Source: Acidimicrobiia bacterium
Lineage (GTDB): Bacteria; Actinomycetota; Acidimicrobiia; Acidimicrobiales; Poriferisodalaceae
Assembly (NCBI GenBank): GCA_022822525.1
Contig: JAJEBN010000099.1
Span: 1-64,000 of the forward strand
Reading direction: 5' to 3'
DNA: 64,000 nucleotides
Made by a program: the position numbers and the translations under genes. Positions within the stretch are counted from its first letter, which is position 1; every line of letters begins with the position of its first letter. This document shows positions 36,190 to 44,276 of the stretch, piece by piece. Below the pieces are notes generated by a model that worked only from the letters and a program-made list of their open reading frames with translations, was not told the origin of the DNA and ran no database searches.

Positions 36190-37935
36190 TCAGGCGGCGT
36201 CTACTCGTACGGCGACTCGGTGCCAGCCTTCGGCGCCGTCGGGACGGACGTCCTTGGGGCCTTCTGGCTGGGTCATGCCGGTGCCGTCAATGGCTCGCAC
36301 CTGCAGCGAATGTGTTCCCGCGGTGGGTGTCCAGGGCAGGTGCCACTGCACCCAGCTCTCGTCGCCCAGTGCTTCGCCGAGATCGCACTGCTGCCACGGG
36401 CCGTCGTCGACGCGGACCTCGACGCCGCTGATGCCCCGCGTGGGCGCCCAGGCGATGCCGGCAATAGCGGTCTCGGTTCCCGCCACCGGGCGGTCGCCGC
36501 TGCCAGGCACATCGATGCGACTCTGGGTCTTCATCGGTCCCCGCTTCGACCAGCCCCGGGGCACCCAGTAGCCGTCGAATGCGTCCCAGGTGGTCAGGTT
36601 GATCTCCTCGATCCACTTCACGGCCGAGACGTAGCCGTACAGTCCCGCCACGACCAGGCGAGCAGGGAAGCCATGCCTCGTCGGCAGCGGCTCGCCGTTC
36701 ATGCCGACGGCCAGCACGGCGTTGCGACCGTCGTACAGCAGCGGTGTGGGGAACCCGGCGGTCCAGTCGTCCACCGAGCGCCCGACGACCTGGTCGGCGC
36801 CCTGCTGCACGCCCGCCCGTTCGAGCAGATCCACCAGCGGCACACCTGTCCAGACGGCGTTGCCGACCAGGTTGCCGCCGACCCGGTTCGACACGCACGA
36901 CAGCGTGATGACGTGCTCTTGGAGATCCATTGCGAGGATCTCGTCGAATGTCAGCTCGTAGGGATTGTCGACCATGCCGGTGAAACTCAGCTTCCAGTTG
37001 GCAGGGTCGACCTGCGGCACGGTAAGCGCCGTGTCTATCCGGTAGAACTCGTTGTTGGGCGTCACATAGCTCGAGATGCCGACGACCTCGTCGAGCGTGT
37101 CCAGCGCGGCGACCTGGGTGGCAACCGAGGGCCCCGCCGCGGTCGTCGACGTGGGGCCCGAAGCAGTCGCCGCACTGGAGGCCGCAGTCGTGGGGGGCGG
37201 CCTTTTCGAGCTCAAATCGATGCCGGCTCGGGCAGTCTCCGCCGCGGACGGGCCGCGCACGCCCCGGCCGAGCGCGACGAGACCCACAGCCGCCACACCG
37301 GCACCGCCGATGCCGAGCAAGAATGCTCTGCGGCCGGAGTCGGGGGCCGCCTCAGGAGCCGCCTCGGCGGCGGGCGCGGGGGATGCTCGGTCATCTGCGG
37401 GCGTGGAGCGACGGGCTGGGGCGACCCTCAGCAGCAGCCTGAGCGTGAGATAGCCGAGCGCAGCGGCGGCCAGGGCAACCACCCACGAGCCCACGAACGG
37501 GCTCATCGGGTTGCGCGCAGCGGTCCAGCCGCCGATCACGCCGAACGCAGCGAACCCGGCGAACGGCACCCACCGGCGCTGTGGCGCCATCGCGCAGGCG
37601 CCCAGCAGCCCGCCGATGATCAGCGACACGCCGACGATGCCGATCGCCAGCACGGCCTTGTCTTTCTCGCCGAACAGTTCGATGCTCAGCTTCACTGCCC
37701 AGTCGGGCGAGTAGTCCACCAGTGCCTCGCCGACGGCGACCACGAGCGACGGGATCGTGTCCACCAGACCGTCGATGAACTCGCCGAATGCCAGCGCGAC
37801 TGCTGCGCCGGCCACGCCTGCCAGCAGCCCGGCGACCGAGCCAGGCCGACGGATGAGCCGGCTGATGCCCGTGCCGCCGGGGACCTCAGATGCGGAGGGC
37901 GCTGCTGCGGTGGCCTCGCCGGAACTGTCGTTCAT
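36190..37935 (-). CDS. Membrane-anchored molybdopterin-dependent oxidoreductase (sulfite-oxidase family)
   Basis: 581 residues from the ATG at 37935. N-terminal half: about four to five hydrophobic segments ('VAGLLAGVAGAAVALAFG', 'LAIGIVGVSLIIGGLLGA' and others) then a Pro/Ala linker with a further anchor after 'GRRAFLLGIGGAGVAAVGL', which resembles a Tat-like signal without a clear twin-Arg. C-terminal half: sulfite-oxidase/YedY-type Mo domain with the cofactor Cys in 'VITLSCVSNRVGGNLVGNAVW' and 'HGFPARLVVAGLYGYVSAVKWI', then an Ig-like dimerisation domain. Electron donor could be sulfite, a sulfoxide or another small compound. Orientation suggests an extracytoplasmic catalytic domain. Upstream reading to 37986 is unlikely. 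Confidence 0.9.
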   Translation of the reverse strand: MNDSSGEATAAAPSASEVPGGTGISRLIRRPGSVAGLLAGVAGAAVALAFGEFIDGLVDTIPSLVVAVGEALVDYSPDWAVKLSIELFGEKDKAVLAIGIVGVSLIIGGLLGACAMAPQRRWVPFAGFAAFGVIGGWTAARNPMSPFVGSWVVALAAAALGYLTLRLLLRVAPARRSTPADDRASPAPAAEAAPEAAPDSGRRAFLLGIGGAGVAAVGLVALGRGVRGPSAAETARAGIDLSSKRPPPTTAASSAATASGPTSTTAAGPSVATQVAALDTLDEVVGISSYVTPNNEFYRIDTALTVPQVDPANWKLSFTGMVDNPYELTFDEILAMDLQEHVITLSCVSNRVGGNLVGNAVWTGVPLVDLLERAGVQQGADQVVGRSVDDWTAGFPTPLLYDGRNAVLAVGMNGEPLPTRHGFPARLVVAGLYGYVSAVKWIEEINLTTWDAFDGYWVPRGWSKRGPMKTQSRIDVPGSGDRPVAGTETAIAGIAWAPTRGISGVEVRVDDGPWQQCDLGEALGDESWVQWHLPWTPTAGTHSLQVRAIDGTGMTQPEGPKDVRPDGAEGWHRVAVRVDAA

Positions 37936-38290
37936 GTCTGCCCGTTTCGCTGAAGATGCGGCTCGCCGGCAGCCAAGCCTTCCCATTGCCTCATGTCTTG
38001 TCTCCCGCTCTCATTCGCTGCGCTCACGGGCCGCTCGGGCTGCGGCTTCGCCTATCGGCTCGGCCTCCGGGTCGAGTTGGACGGGCACCGGCTGGGGGGT
38101 TGAACCGGTGTGCCCGGGTGGGGGCTGCCCGTCACGAAAGCTAACGCCCGGCTCGACGGCGAGGTTCCATCCAGATCAATCGGCCGCGGATGAGCCGATT
38201 CCGCGTCTGGGTGATAGAACTTCGCCTGACTATTGGACCGGCGTGCAGGCTGCGTCGGCGCGCAGGCTGCGTTGGCCCGGAGGGATGTCC
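37936..38290. other. 355-bp intergenic region between divergent genes
   Basis: The longest gene-free stretch. It holds the upstream regions of the Mo enzyme (minus) and the acyl-CoA dehydrogenase (plus). Seen: an inverted repeat AATCGGC/GCCGATT (38178-38200) and a direct repeat listed separately. I see no convincing small ORF or RNA gene. Confidence 0.5.
38245..38272 (+). repeat. 11-bp direct repeat GCAGGCTGCGT, 17-bp period
   Basis: Two exact copies (38245-38255, 38262-38272) 18 nt before the acyl-CoA dehydrogenase start. The position suits a repressor or activator site, but chance in GC-rich DNA is possible. Confidence 0.4.
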
Positions 38291-39403
38291 GTGAACTTTG
38301 CATTCACCGAGGAGCAGGAAGAGCTCCGCAACTTCGTTCGCTCATTCCTGGAGGACAAGTCGTCCGAGGCCACCGTGCGGGAGCTGATGGAGACCGACGA
38401 CGGCTACGACCCCGCGGTCTGGTCGCAGATGGCCGAACAGCTCGGCTTGCAGGCGCTGATCATCCCCGAGGAGTACGGGGGACAGGGCGCCAGTTATGTG
38501 GAGCTCGGCATCGTGCTCGAGGAGATGGGCCGCAGCCTGCTGTGCTCGCCCTACTTCTCGACGGTGGTGCTGGCCGGCAACGCCATCCTGCACTCGGGCA
38601 ACGAGAAGGCCAAGGAGGAGCTGCTCGAGGGCATCGCCTCCGGCGAGATCATCGCCACCTTGGCGCTGGCCGAGGCAAGCGGCAGCTGGGACGCCGACGG
38701 CATCGAGGTCGAGGCCTCGGACACGGGCGACTCGGCGACGATCAGCGGCGAGAAGATGTTCGTGACCGACGGCGGCACTGCGAACCTGTTCGTGGTGGCT
38801 GCGCGCTGCGACGGCGGCATCCACCTCTTCACGGTGGAGGGCGACGCGGACGGTCTCAGCCGCGAGAACCTCGCAACGATGGACCAAACCCGCAAGCAGG
38901 CCCGCATCACCTTCGACAACACGCCAGCCAAGCACCTGTGCGACACCGACAACTTCGCCTACATCGACCAGGTGCTCGATCTGGCTGCTGTGGCATTGGC
39001 CAACGAGCAGGTCGGCGGGGCCCAGTTCGTGCTCGACATGGCGGTGCAGTACGCCAAGGATCGGGTGCAGTTCGGCCGACCGATCGGCTCGTTCCAGGCC
39101 ATCAAGCACAAGTGCGCCGACATGCTGCTCGAGGTCGAGTCAGCCAAGTCGGCTGCCTACTACGCCGCTTGGTGCGCGTCGGAGATGAACGACGAACTGC
39201 CGTCGGTGGCGTCGCTGGCCAAGGCGTACTGCTCTGAGGCGTACTTCCACTGCGCAGCGGAGAACATTCAGATCCATGGCGGCATCGGCTTCACCTGGGA
39301 GCACCCCGCGCACCTGTACTTCAAGCGTGCCAAGAGCTCTGAGCTGATCTTCGGCGATCCCGCGTACCACCGCGAGAAGCTCGCCCAGCGCATCGGCTTG
39401 TAG
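38291..39403 (+). CDS. Acyl-CoA dehydrogenase
   Basis: 370 residues from the GTG at 38291. Chosen because GGAGG lies seven bases before it and family members begin 'MNFAFTEEQE'; the ATG at 38285 is too close to that site. Seen: 'QLGLQALIIPEEYGGQGAS', 'IIATLALAEASGSWD', 'ISGEKMFVTDGGTANLFVVAA', 'RVQFGRPIGSFQAIKHKCADM' and 'IQIHGGIGFTWEHPAHLYFKRAKSSELIFGD', the standard order. FAD enzyme oxidising an acyl-CoA to the enoyl-CoA; chain length unknown. Low pairwise similarity to the dehydrogenase at 9 kb. Confidence 0.9.
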   Translation: MNFAFTEEQEELRNFVRSFLEDKSSEATVRELMETDDGYDPAVWSQMAEQLGLQALIIPEEYGGQGASYVELGIVLEEMGRSLLCSPYFSTVVLAGNAILHSGNEKAKEELLEGIASGEIIATLALAEASGSWDADGIEVEASDTGDSATISGEKMFVTDGGTANLFVVAARCDGGIHLFTVEGDADGLSRENLATMDQTRKQARITFDNTPAKHLCDTDNFAYIDQVLDLAAVALANEQVGGAQFVLDMAVQYAKDRVQFGRPIGSFQAIKHKCADMLLEVESAKSAAYYAAWCASEMNDELPSVASLAKAYCSEAYFHCAAENIQIHGGIGFTWEHPAHLYFKRAKSSELIFGDPAYHREKLAQRIGL

Positions 39404-39469
39404 GCGCCACGACCAACCCACGCGGCGGCCGGTGCACCGCGCCGCACTTCGGCGGTCCGGGAGCTGTTC

Positions 39470-39928
39470 GTGATTCTCGCGGTCCTCATCATCTCGCTGG
39501 TGATCGGCTTCGTGGTCGCCGCGGGCGTGGTGGGCTCGCAGGCTCAACGGCTCGGTCGTCAGCGCCGCGAGCCCGTGTGGCGCCTCGCTGAGGCAGCGGC
39601 GTACGTCAGCGAATTGCTGCCCTATGACATCGCTGCAGGTCTGAATGCCGACGAGCTCGAAGTGCTTCTGCGCGCACATCTGAATCAACTGCAGTTCGGC
39701 CTCGGATCCCCGGCGCACGACGAGGACGCCTCGTTGCCGGACGCTGGGTCTGATCCTGGGGCCACCTCAGTTCTCGACGACCAAGCCGCCACCACCGAGC
39801 TGTACCGCGCGCTGCGCCATGAGGGTCACGAGGTCACGCTCGAGCAGGTCACCGCCGCCAGCGCGGCCCATCTGGAGTACTTGCAGCGCATCGGGGCCCT
39901 CGCCGCCGTGCGTGGTGACGGGAGCTGA
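39470..39928 (+). CDS. Membrane-anchored hypothetical protein
   Basis: 152 residues. A single N-terminal hydrophobic segment ('ILAVLIISLVIGFVVAAGVVG') followed by a positive stretch ('QRLGRQRREP') predicts one anchor with the rest in the cytosol. The soluble part has two predicted helical regions with 'LAEAAAYVSELLPYDIAAGLNADELEVLLRAHL'-like pattern and a flexible acidic middle. I recognise no domain. GTG start. Confidence 0.6.
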   Translation: MILAVLIISLVIGFVVAAGVVGSQAQRLGRQRREPVWRLAEAAAYVSELLPYDIAAGLNADELEVLLRAHLNQLQFGLGSPAHDEDASLPDAGSDPGATSVLDDQAATTELYRALRHEGHEVTLEQVTAASAAHLEYLQRIGALAAVRGDGS

Positions 39929-39953
39929 GCCCCGCCGTGTCGCTGCCGGACGG

Positions 39954-39959
39954 CAGAAT
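39954..39959 (+). promoter_or_regulatory. -10-like box CAGAAT before the 39967 start
   Basis: CAGAAT 7 nt before the ATG at 39967. It lacks the initial T, so it is weaker than the other boxes, but its spacing matches. Confidence 0.3.
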
Positions 39960-39966
39960 GTTGGTC

Positions 39967-40188
39967 ATGGACATCCCGAGGGAGCTCGCCGGCTGCCGGT
40001 TCGTCGGCGACAAGCGGAGCCAGATCGCTTACGACATGGAATCTGAGCCAGACGATCCGGCTGTGGCACAACAGATAGCCGCCGCTGTGGCCGACATCGT
40101 GTCGGCGCAGTCCTACGCCACATTCGGACCCGACGAGCTGCCCGAGGCGCGCAACCGCGGTTACCGCCTGTCGCGGCTCTGCCGCTAG
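39967..40188 (+). CDS. Small hypothetical protein
   Basis: 73 residues from the ATG at 39967 ('MDIPRELAGCRFVGDKRSQI'); the ORF track starts ten codons earlier. Hydrophilic, no membrane segment and no recognised domain; 'PAVAQQIAAAVADIVSAQSYA' looks helical. Codon use and position between co-directional genes suggest a real small gene, but it could be a lineage-specific ORF. Confidence 0.5.
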   Translation: MDIPRELAGCRFVGDKRSQIAYDMESEPDDPAVAQQIAAAVADIVSAQSYATFGPDELPEARNRGYRLSRLCR

Positions 40189-40250
40189 GGCACGGCCATG
40201 CGCCTCTCGTCGGCGGCGCACACGGCGTGCGCCCAACAGCCTGCAGCGAC

Positions 40251-41015
40251 GTGAGCACGAACGTCACCGAGACCGCCATCGAGGGCAGCCCGGGGCTCGC
40301 AGCGATCCTGGTGCGACCGAAACGACCTGTCCGCAGCGGACCTGCAGTGGTGCTCTGCCACGGTTTCCCGTCGATGCAGCGGCCCGGCGTGCCGAACCGC
40401 ACCTACCAGCTCTTCGCCGAGCGCATCGCCGAGGCGCAAGGCTGGACGGTGCTCGCCGTGAGCATGCGCGGCTGCGGCGAGTCCGACGGCGATTTCTCGT
40501 TGCTCGGCTGGATCGACGACATCGGCCGCTCGGTCACCCACGTGCTCTCGGAAGGCTGCCGGGGTGTGTGGCTGGTGGGCTCGACGACCGGCGGCTCGGT
40601 GGCGATCCTGGCGGCCGCCCGCGACGCCCGGATTCGCGGCGTGGCGGCGATGGCCCCCAGGGCGGATTTCGACGACTGGGCGAGCGACCCCAAGGCGTTC
40701 CTGCAGCACTGCCGCAACGTGGGAGTCATCCGATCTGACGGCTTCCCCAAATCGACGAGCGCCTGGAACCGTGAGCTGAAGCAGAACCGGGCGATGGACG
40801 CCGTGGGTGAGCTGGCTGACCGGCCGCTGCTGATCCTGCACGGCATCAACGACCGCCAGGTGCCCTACGAAGAGGCTCGCCATCTGGCTGCGGGGCACCC
40901 GAGCGCTGAGCTGCGCCTCATCGAGGGCGCCGATCACCGCATCCGTCACGACCCCCGAGCGGTGGCCATCCTGCTCGGCTGGCTGGAGCGCCAGGCAGCA
41001 GCCCAGTACGCCTAA
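40251..41015 (+). CDS. Alpha/beta hydrolase, predicted nucleophile position is Thr
   Basis: 254 residues from GTG 40251 (GTG 40227 is possible). Alpha/beta-hydrolase layout: oxyanion strand 'VVLCHGFPSMQRPG', 'GWTVLAVSMRGCGESDGDFS', nucleophile elbow 'WLVGSTTGGSVAIL', acid 'LLILHGINDRQVPYEEA' and His in 'LIEGADHRIRHDPRAV'. The elbow reads G-S-T-T-G, so the GxSxG serine is replaced by Thr unless a neighbouring Ser serves. It may be a non-catalytic or altered hydrolase. Convergent 4-nt overlap with the MaoC gene. Confidence 0.8.
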   Translation: MSTNVTETAIEGSPGLAAILVRPKRPVRSGPAVVLCHGFPSMQRPGVPNRTYQLFAERIAEAQGWTVLAVSMRGCGESDGDFSLLGWIDDIGRSVTHVLSEGCRGVWLVGSTTGGSVAILAAARDARIRGVAAMAPRADFDDWASDPKAFLQHCRNVGVIRSDGFPKSTSAWNRELKQNRAMDAVGELADRPLLILHGINDRQVPYEEARHLAAGHPSAELRLIEGADHRIRHDPRAVAILLGWLERQAAAQYA

Positions 41016-41494
41016 CTCGCCGGGCGCTGCTCGGAGGGGCGCCGGGCCATCATCATGTTGGCCACCGAGCGGACCGCCGTGGTGCCGTGCTGGTTGACGA
41101 GCTCGTGGGACATCTTGATGATGCCCCGGTCTGGCTTGGAGCGGCTCGGGCGCAGCTCCAGCACCTCCACCACGAGGGTGAGACGGTCGCCGGGATGCAC
41201 CGGAGCCAGCCAGCGCAGCTCGTCGAGGCCCGGCGAGCCCATGCTCGAGGGCCCCAGCAGATGCTCGCCCAGCAGCCTCATCATGATCGAGCCGGTGTGC
41301 CACCCCGAAGCGATCAGCCGGCCGTACACGGTGTCACGGGCGGCTTCGGGATCGATGTGGAACGGCTGGGGGTCGAACTTGCGGCCGAATTCGATGATCT
41401 CGGTCTCGTCGATCGTCGTCGAGCCGAACGTGAAGCGCTCACCGGCCTCGTAGTCGTCGAACCACCGCTGCGGGCACGGGATGTCGCTGGGCAT
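41012..41494 (-). CDS. MaoC-type dehydratase/hot-dog protein
   Basis: 160 residues from the ATG at 41494. 'FGRKFDPQPFHIDPEAARDTVYGRLIASGWHT' has the Asp and His of MaoC hydratases (D-x4-H) and the following Gly-x2-Ala-x-Gly helix pattern. 'WLAPVHPGDRLTLVVEVLELRPSRSKPDRGI' is the second half of the hot dog. Hydrates a trans-2-enoyl-CoA; the substrate is unknown. Distinct from the MaoC at 10.8 kb. Confidence 0.88.
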   Translation of the reverse strand: MPSDIPCPQRWFDDYEAGERFTFGSTTIDETEIIEFGRKFDPQPFHIDPEAARDTVYGRLIASGWHTGSIMMRLLGEHLLGPSSMGSPGLDELRWLAPVHPGDRLTLVVEVLELRPSRSKPDRGIIKMSHELVNQHGTTAVRSVANMMMARRPSEQRPAS

Positions 41495-41552
41495 CGGAAC
41501 AGTCTGGCGGCGCAGGCCGGACATCACCGGACATGTCCGTCGGCCGCGAAGC

Positions 41553-44255
41553 TCAGTGCGCTGCTGAGGACCAGGGGTCGGCGCTGTCGGTGGCCAAGCC
41601 GTAACGCTTGATCGCTTCCGCTGCCGCAGTCGAGTCGATCTCGCCCAGCTCGGCGAGCCGCCACAGAACGGCGACCGTGATGTGCTCGGCGGTGATCTCG
41701 AAGTGCTCCCGCAGGCGGCTGCGGGTGTCGCTGCGCCCGAATCCGTCGGTGCCCAGCGACGTGTAGTCGCGGCCGATCCAGCGCGACACCTGGTCGGGCA
41801 CGGCCCGCATGAAGTCGGTCACTGCGATGACGGGTCCGGTGCCGTCGGCCAGCTGGCGGGTGACGAAGGGCACCTGTTGCGGTTCGTCGGGATGCAGCGT
41901 GTTCCATCGCTCGCACGACAGGGCTTCCTCGCGCAGCGACTTGTACGAGGTGGCGCTCCACAGGTCGACCGCGACGTCATGCTCGGCGGCCAGCAGGTCA
42001 GCCGCCGCCCGGGCGGCGCCCTGTGCCGAACCCGAGAACAGGATCGTGCCCCCGTGCGCGCGGCCCAACGGAGCGGGCGCATAGCGGTACAGCCCGGCCA
42101 GGAGATCTTCGACCGCGAGGTCATCGGGCTCGGGCGGCTGGACGTAGTTCTCGTTGTAGATCGTCAGGTAGTAGAAGATGTCCTCGCCCACGCCGTACAT
42201 GCGCCGGATCCCGTCGCGCACGATCGCCGCAAGCTCGTAGGCAAACGCGGGGTCGTAGGCCTGGCACGGCGGCACGACCGAGGCCAGCAGCGGTGAATGC
42301 CCGTCCTGGTGCTGGAGGCCTTCGCCCATCAGGGTGGTGCGGCCCGCGGTGGCACCCATCAGGAAGCCGCGGCCGCGCATGTCGGCCAGGGCCCAGATCA
42401 TGTCGCCCACTCGCTGGAATCCGAACATCGAATAGAAGGTGTAGAAGGGAACCATCGGCACGCCGCGGCTGGCATAGGACGTCGCAGCAGCGGTGAAGCT
42501 GGCCAGCGCGCCTGCTTCGGTGATGCCCTCTTCGAGGATCTGGCCGTCGATGTGCTCGGTGTAGGACAGCAGCAGGTCGTGGTCGACCGGCTCGTAGAGC
42601 TGTCCCTGGCTGGCGTAGATGCCCAGCTCGCGGAACAGCGAGTCCATCCCGAACGTGCGGGCCTCGTCGGGAATGATCGGCACCACCCGATCGCCGAATC
42701 CTGGCTCGCGTGTCATGGCGCGCAGCATCCGGGTGAACGCCATGGTGGTCGACACCGCCATCGCGCCCGAACCGGCGGCGAATTCCTCAAACGGCTTCGA
42801 GCTGGGCATGGGCAGGCTCTTGCGGCACCAGTTGCGGATGCGCTTGGGCAGCGGGCCGTTGAGTGCCTTGCGCCTGGCCATCAGGTACTCGTGCTCGGCG
42901 CTGCCCGGTTCGGGTCGGCAGTACGGCGGATCGTCGGGATCGAAATCGGTGTCGATCTCCTCATGGAGGCGCAGCCGGTTGCGGATCGTCATGAGCTGGG
43001 TGCGATTCAGCTTCTTGATCTGGTGCGTGGCGTTGCGGGCTTCGAGATCAGGGCCCAGCGACCATCCCTTGACGGTCTTGGTCAGGATGACTGTCGGGCT
43101 GCCCTCGTGCTCCACGGCCGCCTGGTAGGCCGCATAGAGCTTCTTGTAGTCGTGGCCGCCGCGGGGCAGCGTCTGCAGCTCCTCGTCGGAGAGGTGTTGG
43201 ACCATCTCCCGCAGCCGGGGATCGGGGCCGAAGAATCGCTCACGGATGTACTGCCCGCTCTCCACCGAGTAGCGCTGGTACTCGCCGTCGACGGTCTCGT
43301 TCATCTTGTTGAGCAGCACGCCGTCGCGGTCCCGGGCCAGCAGCTCGTCCCAGCGTCCGCCCCAGATCACCTTGATGACGTTCCAGCCTGAGCCGCGGAA
43401 GTTGGCCTCGAGCTCCTGGATGATCTTGCCGTTGCCGCGCACGGGACCGTCGAGCCGCTGCAGGTTGCAGTTGACGACGAAGATGAGGTTGTCGAGCCGT
43501 TCGCGGGCCGCGAGGTGCAGCGCCCCGAGCGTCTCGGGTTCGTCGGTCTCGCCGTCGCCGACGAAACACCACACCTTGGATGCCGCCGTGTTGTCGATGC
43601 GACGGTTGTGCAGGTACCGGTTGAAGCGGGCGTGGTAGATCGCCATGATCGGGCCGAGTCCCATGGACACCGTCGGGAACTCCCAGAATTCGGGCATGAG
43701 ACGGGGGTGGGGATACGACGACAGCCCGGTGCGCCCGATCTCGCGGCGGAAGTGCTCGAGGTCGGTGTCGTCGAGGCGGCCCTCGAGGTAGGCCCGTGCG
43801 TAGATGCCCGGCGCAGCATGGCCCTGGATGTAGATGTGGTCGCCGGGCTCGCCGTCGTCCTTGCCGCGCCAGAAGTGGTTGAAGCCCACGTCGTACAGCG
43901 CCGCTGAGCTGGCGAAGGTGGACAGGTGTCCGCCGATGCCGTCGGCCCACGAGTTGGCATGGGTCACCATCGCGACGGCGTTCCAGCGGATGAAGGCCCG
44001 CAGGCGCTTCTCGATGTCGTCGTCGCCGGGGAACCACGGCTCGTGCTCTGGGGCGATGGTGTTGATGTACGGCGTCGAGACGGTGGCGGGAAAATCGACC
44101 TGCAGTTGGCGGGCCTTGGACATGAGCCGCCGGATGAGAAAGCGCGCCCGGTTCTTGCCCCGCTCCTCGACGACTGCGGCGAAGGACTGCAGCCAGTCGT
44201 CGGTCTCGTCGGGGTCGATGTCGGGAATCTGCTCATGCAGCCCGTCGAACAGCAT
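41553..44255 (-). CDS. aceE: Pyruvate dehydrogenase E1 component, homodimeric type AceE
   Basis: 900 residues from the ATG at 44255; the 1351-residue track ORF runs upstream through other genes and is not real there. Thiamine-diphosphate enzyme that decarboxylates pyruvate and passes acetyl to the lipoyl group of E2. TPP motif 'VGDGETDEPETLGALHLAARERLDNLIFVVNCNLQ', 'GGHLSTFASSAALYDVGFNHFWRG', and 'TFGMDSLFRELGIYASQGQLYEPVD' are typical of AceE. The acceptor E2 and E3 genes lie 2.5 kb away on the other strand. Confidence 0.96.
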   Translation of the reverse strand: MLFDGLHEQIPDIDPDETDDWLQSFAAVVEERGKNRARFLIRRLMSKARQLQVDFPATVSTPYINTIAPEHEPWFPGDDDIEKRLRAFIRWNAVAMVTHANSWADGIGGHLSTFASSAALYDVGFNHFWRGKDDGEPGDHIYIQGHAAPGIYARAYLEGRLDDTDLEHFRREIGRTGLSSYPHPRLMPEFWEFPTVSMGLGPIMAIYHARFNRYLHNRRIDNTAASKVWCFVGDGETDEPETLGALHLAARERLDNLIFVVNCNLQRLDGPVRGNGKIIQELEANFRGSGWNVIKVIWGGRWDELLARDRDGVLLNKMNETVDGEYQRYSVESGQYIRERFFGPDPRLREMVQHLSDEELQTLPRGGHDYKKLYAAYQAAVEHEGSPTVILTKTVKGWSLGPDLEARNATHQIKKLNRTQLMTIRNRLRLHEEIDTDFDPDDPPYCRPEPGSAEHEYLMARRKALNGPLPKRIRNWCRKSLPMPSSKPFEEFAAGSGAMAVSTTMAFTRMLRAMTREPGFGDRVVPIIPDEARTFGMDSLFRELGIYASQGQLYEPVDHDLLLSYTEHIDGQILEEGITEAGALASFTAAATSYASRGVPMVPFYTFYSMFGFQRVGDMIWALADMRGRGFLMGATAGRTTLMGEGLQHQDGHSPLLASVVPPCQAYDPAFAYELAAIVRDGIRRMYGVGEDIFYYLTIYNENYVQPPEPDDLAVEDLLAGLYRYAPAPLGRAHGGTILFSGSAQGAARAAADLLAAEHDVAVDLWSATSYKSLREEALSCERWNTLHPDEPQQVPFVTRQLADGTGPVIAVTDFMRAVPDQVSRWIGRDYTSLGTDGFGRSDTRSRLREHFEITAEHITVAVLWRLAELGEIDSTAAAEAIKRYGLATDSADPWSSAAH

Positions 44256-44276
44256 GGGTTCTAGTGTCGCACCTAG
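44256..44276. promoter_or_regulatory. Divergent 21-bp promoter spacer with inverted repeat TCTAG-N8-CTAGA
   Basis: aceE (minus) and the RNase HI gene (plus) start only 21 bp apart. Inside lies TCTAGTGTCGCACCTAGA. TAGTGT is 9 nt before the plus-strand ATG. Both genes probably share overlapping promoters, or one uses a promoter within the other. Confidence 0.4.

Noticed and set aside
37757-38284. N-terminal extension of the acyl-CoA dehydrogenase ORF
   Set aside because: It overlaps the Mo enzyme gene on the other strand and is low-complexity; the family start is at 38291.
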